The notes under the pieces are model-generated. The model was not told where the DNA came from. It saw only the letters and a program-made list of their open reading frames with translations, and did no database searches. Of a stretch of 64,000 bases of DNA, positions 61,506-64,000 are shown piece after piece (positions within the stretch are counted from its first letter, which is position 1; every line of letters begins with the position of its first letter). Origin of the DNA: WJMT01 sp964624145 (GTDB lineage: Bacteria; Acidobacteriota; Aminicenantia; Aminicenantales; Aminicenantaceae); NCBI GenBank assembly GCA_964624145.1, contig CAZUXT010000002.1, positions 1 through 64,000 of the forward strand, read 5' to 3'. A program made the translations under genes and the position numbers.

Positions 61506-62207
61506 ATGCAATTGACGGTAAAAGCTGAAGTAAGAGAAGCTGTTGGGAAAAATGCAGCGCGCCGGTTAAGAAGGGAAGGCAAGCTCCCAGCAGTTCTCTA
61601 CGGACCCAAGACAAAAAACATTTCATTGGTGTTGTCTAAACAGGATATATTTTCTATATTAAAATCAGAAAGTGGCGAAAACACCATATTTAAAGTAGCT
61701 TTCGACTCCACAAAGAAGAACGTGATGATAAAAGACTACCAGCTCGATGTTATAACAGATGAACTTCTGCATGTGGATCTGATTGAGATTGCAATGACTG
61801 AGGCGATTGAAGTGACGGTTCAGGTCGTTTTGACCGGAGAAGCGGTCGGAGTCAAGTCAGAAGGAGGTTTTGTTGACTTTATGAACAGAGAGGTCCAGGT
61901 GCGATGTTTGCCAAAGGACATTCCTGATCAAATTAAAGTGGATATCAGTGACCTTCATTTGAATCAATCCATCAAGCTGGAGGATATCCAGCCCCCTGAG
62001 AATGTGGGATTCATTACAGATCCCAATACAGTGATTGCGCATATCATGCTCCCGGTGGAGGAAGAGATTGAAGTGGAAGAGGAAATAGAAGAGGAACTGA
62101 TTGCAGAGGGAGAAGAGCCCGAAGTTATCGGAGAAGAAAAAGGAGAAGCCGAAGAAGGGAAGGAAGAAAAAGAAGAAAAAAAGGAAGAGGAAGAGAAAAA
62201 GGAGTGA
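61506..62207 (+). CDS. rplY: 50S ribosomal protein L25 (CTC form) with acidic tail
   Basis: A 233-residue L25/CTC-type protein: N-terminal 5S-rRNA-binding domain (VREAVGKNAARRLRREGKLPAV), then the TL5-like C-terminal domain. The last roughly 50 residues are almost only Glu and Lys (EEEIEVEEEIEEE and similar), an acidic tail. The ATG at 61506 has AAGGAG nine bases before it; an upstream TTG start is less likely. Follows prs and precedes pth. Confidence 0.93.
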   Translation: MQLTVKAEVREAVGKNAARRLRREGKLPAVLYGPKTKNISLVLSKQDIFSILKSESGENTIFKVAFDSTKKNVMIKDYQLDVITDELLHVDLIEIAMTEAIEVTVQVVLTGEAVGVKSEGGFVDFMNREVQVRCLPKDIPDQIKVDISDLHLNQSIKLEDIQPPENVGFITDPNTVIAHIMLPVEEEIEVEEEIEEELIAEGEEPEVIGEEKGEAEEGKEEKEEKKEEEEKKE

Positions 62208-62210
62208 TAT

Positions 62211-62786
62211 TTGTTGGCTGTGGTTGGACTCGGAAATCCTGGTCAAAAATATGCCCGGACCAGACATAACGCCGGATCCGTACTTGTGAACAGATTAGCG
62301 AGAAGATGGGGTGCTAAGCTTAAGGTCATGGACAAGACATTTCGTGGGGCTGAAGTAAAAAGGGATGATCACGAGATTCTCCTGGCCAAACCCAGGGTCT
62401 TTATGAATATGAGCGGAACAGCGGTCAAACGGATTCAAGAGAGATATGATATCCCTCTGGAGAATTTGATAATTGTCCACGATGATTTCGATATTTTATT
62501 AGGAGAGATAAGGATAAAGAGAGCAGGCAGCAGCGGGTCTCACAAAGGGATTATGTCTGTTATAGAAAGACTGGAGACGCAGGACTTCCCCAGAATAAAA
62601 ATAGGGATAGGTCCTGTGCCCGAAGGGAGTGACCCGTCTGATTTCGTGCTTTCCTCTTTTATGAAGAGAGAGAGAGCACGGCTGCAAGAAAGCATTGATA
62701 ATGCTGTTAAAGCATTTGATATCATTTTAAACAGCTCTTTAGATAGAGCGATGAATGTGTATAATAAAAAAAGGAGTCATGTTTAA
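62211..62786 (+). CDS. pth: Peptidyl-tRNA hydrolase
   Basis: A 191-residue enzyme that frees tRNA from dropped-off peptidyl-tRNA. It has VVGLGNPGQKYARTRHNAG with the catalytic His (H20 by usual numbering), MNMSGTAV and HDDFDILLGEIRIKRAGSSGS. The start is a TTG with GGAG six bases before it. It is translated three bases after the rplY stop. Confidence 0.95.
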   Translation: MLAVVGLGNPGQKYARTRHNAGSVLVNRLARRWGAKLKVMDKTFRGAEVKRDDHEILLAKPRVFMNMSGTAVKRIQERYDIPLENLIIVHDDFDILLGEIRIKRAGSSGSHKGIMSVIERLETQDFPRIKIGIGPVPEGSDPSDFVLSSFMKRERARLQESIDNAVKAFDIILNSSLDRAMNVYNKKRSHV

Positions 62787-62803
62787 TACGTGAATTTAAC
62801 TAA

Positions 62804-62833
62804 CTCCTTGTTTCTTTTCAAAAGAAAAGGAGC
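62804..62833 (+). other. Hairpin before rpsF, possible S6 leader
   Basis: CTCCTTGTTTCTTTT pairs with AAAGAAAAGGAG with a two-base bulge around a short loop, between the pth stop and the rpsF ribosome site. The sequence after it, ATATCCGTAAGGAGG, contains CCG, a motif used by S6:S18 autoregulatory leaders in other bacteria. Match to that known leader fold is not established. Confidence 0.3.
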
Positions 62834-62856
62834 TGAATATCCGTAAGGAGGAATGT

Positions 62857-63390
62857 ATGAGATATTACGAAACAGCTTTTTTAATTGCACCCACCCTCTC
62901 TGAAGAAGAGACAGAGCAGTTCATCAGCCAGATGGCAGATGTCGTAAAAAAGAAAAAAGGCAGGATGATCCATATTGATAAATGGGGTAAGCGGAAGCTT
63001 GCTTATCCTATAAAGAGAAACGACTCTGCCTTTTATGTGTTTTTCTATTATGAGGGGGGTCCGGAGACATACACGGAGCTGGAACGTCAGTTCAAACAGA
63101 AAGAGGCTGTCATCAGGTATTTGACCTTCAAAAAAGATGAGGAACCTTCCTTTAAGGGAGAGGCCGCAAAAAAAGAAAAGAAGGCCAAGGCGGAAAAGCC
63201 TCTAAAGCCCAAAGAACCGGATAAACAGGAAGAACCGGATAAAAAAGAAGAGAAAGCAAAACCTGTTAAAAAGAAAAGCACCAAAGCCAACAAAGAAAAA
63301 GAGGGGGAATCAAAGAAGGATAAAGAAGAACCTAAAAAGGACAAAAAAAAAGAAGCAGAATCCAAGAAAGATAAAAAAGAAGGAGAATAA
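62857..63390 (+). CDS. rpsF: 30S ribosomal protein S6 with long charged tail
   Basis: A 177-residue S6. Residues 1-100 are the normal fold (RYYETAFLIAPTLSEEE, KWGKRKLAYPIKRNDSAFY, RYLTFKKDEEP). Residues 105-177 form a Lys/Glu-rich, Pro-containing tail with near-repeats such as KKEEKAKPVKKK and SKKDKEEPKKDKKK. Typical S6 ends by about residue 95-130. AAGGAGG precedes the ATG. Followed by rpsR after two bases; ssb, often between them, is absent. Confidence 0.94.
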   Translation: MRYYETAFLIAPTLSEEETEQFISQMADVVKKKKGRMIHIDKWGKRKLAYPIKRNDSAFYVFFYYEGGPETYTELERQFKQKEAVIRYLTFKKDEEPSFKGEAAKKEKKAKAEKPLKPKEPDKQEEPDKKEEKAKPVKKKSTKANKEKEGESKKDKEEPKKDKKKEAESKKDKKEGE

Positions 63391-63392
63391 GC

Positions 63393-63644
63393 ATGCATGA
63401 TGAGAGAAGGGCAAGAAACCCAAAGAGATATTTTTCGCGCAGGAAGAAATTCTGCTGGTTTTGCAAGAACAATGTGAAGGAAATTGATTATAAAGATATT
63501 GATATTTTACAGAGATATGTCCCGGAAAGGGGCAAAATAGCACCCCGCAGGGTTACGGGTACGTGTGCCTATCATCAGCGGAAACTCACCAAAGCCATAA
63601 AAAGGGCGAGACAGCTGGCACTGCTTCCATTTATTGCAGAGTAA
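63393..63644 (+). CDS. rpsR: 30S ribosomal protein S18
   Basis: An 83-residue basic protein. It has FCWFCKNNV and GTCAYHQ, which make a Cys-plus zinc form, and the standard KIAPRRVTG and HQRKLTKAIKRARQLALLP. AAGGAG precedes the ATG. It is the partner of S6 on the ribosome and lies next to rpsF. Confidence 0.97.
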   Translation: MHDERRARNPKRYFSRRKKFCWFCKNNVKEIDYKDIDILQRYVPERGKIAPRRVTGTCAYHQRKLTKAIKRARQLALLPFIAE

Positions 63645-63663
63645 GGCTAAAACTGGAGGGAAA

Positions 63664-64000
63664 ATGAAGTTACTTTTAAAGGAAAATTTGGATAATCTTG
63701 GGAAGAAGGGAGATATTGTTAACGTGGCTCCCGGATACGGAAGAAACTATTTGATACCAAAGAAGCTGGCGATTAAGGTGACTCCTTCAAACATGAAGAT
63801 GATCGAGATAGAACAGAAGGCTCTGAGAAAGGGGCTTGAAAAAGAAATGGAGTCATATAATGAAATCACAGAGCGGCTGAACAATACAAACCTCATTTTC
63901 ATAAGAAAAACCAGCGATAAAGATACGATATATGGGTCTGTGAGTGCCAATGACATCAAAGAATCTCTGGATAAACTGGACCTTGACGTTGAGAAAAAAA
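63664..64000 (+). CDS. rplI: 50S ribosomal protein L9, 5' part (cut by window edge)
   Basis: The frame from the ATG at 63664 gives 112 residues to the window end: KLLLKENLDNLGKKGDIVNV, then GYGRNYLIPKKLAIKVTPSN and the long connecting helix (EQKALRKGLEKEMES). This is L9, which usually has about 148 residues, so roughly 35 residues are missing. It closes the rpsF-rpsR-rplI order. GGAGGGAAA precedes the ATG. Confidence 0.95.
   Translation, partial: MKLLLKENLDNLGKKGDIVNVAPGYGRNYLIPKKLAIKVTPSNMKMIEIEQKALRKGLEKEMESYNEITERLNNTNLIFIRKTSDKDTIYGSVSANDIKESLDKLDLDVEKK

Overview
This 64 kb window is a chromosomal segment of a Gram-negative-type bacterium, most likely an Acidobacteriota or Aminicenantes-like lineage. 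That placement is inference. It rests on two pairs of a PadR-family regulator with a very long orphan FtsX-type permease (the ADOP/PadR expansion described in Acidobacteria), many exported beta-propeller proteins, Tat-exported Gfo/Idh/MocA enzymes with DUF6807 partners, LPS heptose genes (waaF, gmhB) and an Rnf complex. Genes are densely packed. I see no insertion sequence, prophage, CRISPR array or rRNA operon, and one tRNA gene.

Layout. 1-3.2 kb: the 5' end of a catalase gene (cut by the window edge), a six-bladed propeller protein, a lipoprotein of unknown role and an SDR oxidoreductase. 3.3-15.5 kb: an exported GH172/DUF2961 protein, two PadR + ADOP-type permease pairs on the minus strand, an exported M20-family amidohydrolase, an unknown exported protein and a large BNR/sortilin-like propeller. 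15.6-21.2 kb: a stand-alone GMP synthase ATPase subunit, then a minus-strand operon of an exported Gfo/Idh/MocA oxidoreductase, two DUF6807 proteins and a Tat-exported enolase-superfamily enzyme. 21.3-23.1 kb: etfBA. 23.2-27.3 kb: a lipid/ribosome operon (DUF177, rpmF, plsX, fabG, acpP, fabF) behind a near-consensus promoter. 27.4-31.5 kb: a small conserved protein, polA and a GNAT-like protein. 31.6-39.3 kb: rnfCDGEAB with an RseC-like protein and an exported NusG-II protein, then a xylulokinase-type kinase. 39.3-43.3 kb: a minus-strand operon of an MFS transporter, a cytoplasmic Gfo/Idh/MocA enzyme and a lipoprotein joining a sugar-isomerase TIM barrel to DUF1080.

43.4-47.1 kb: apbE (the flavin transferase that would mature RnfG and RnfD), then dnaN and dnaA. 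DnaA-box-like sites precede dnaA and a TAA-repeat AT-rich gap lies between dnaA and dnaN, so this is a good oriC candidate. 47.1-51.1 kb: a TPR protein, a lipoprotein and a 986-residue metalloprotease/PD40/beta-barrel protein in one operon. 51.2-56.7 kb: folD, rpmB, and a minus-strand operon fmdB-waaF-gmhB-rel. 56.8-64 kb: an exported Memo-AMMECR1 fusion, two small membrane proteins, a lipoprotein, then ispE, tRNA-Gln, prs, rplY, pth, rpsF, rpsR and rplI (cut by the right edge).

The strongest second-look items are: ispE ending inside tRNA-Gln, so that tRNA bases 8-10 are its stop codon; the exported Memo-AMMECR1 fusion; the protease-propeller-barrel protein with its partners; the two keto-sugar-type gene sets; a small membrane protein with a duplicated IDDYGFSL motif; the two-part origin; and mutually exclusive hairpins before guaA. 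All function calls come from reading the sequence; no database search was run.
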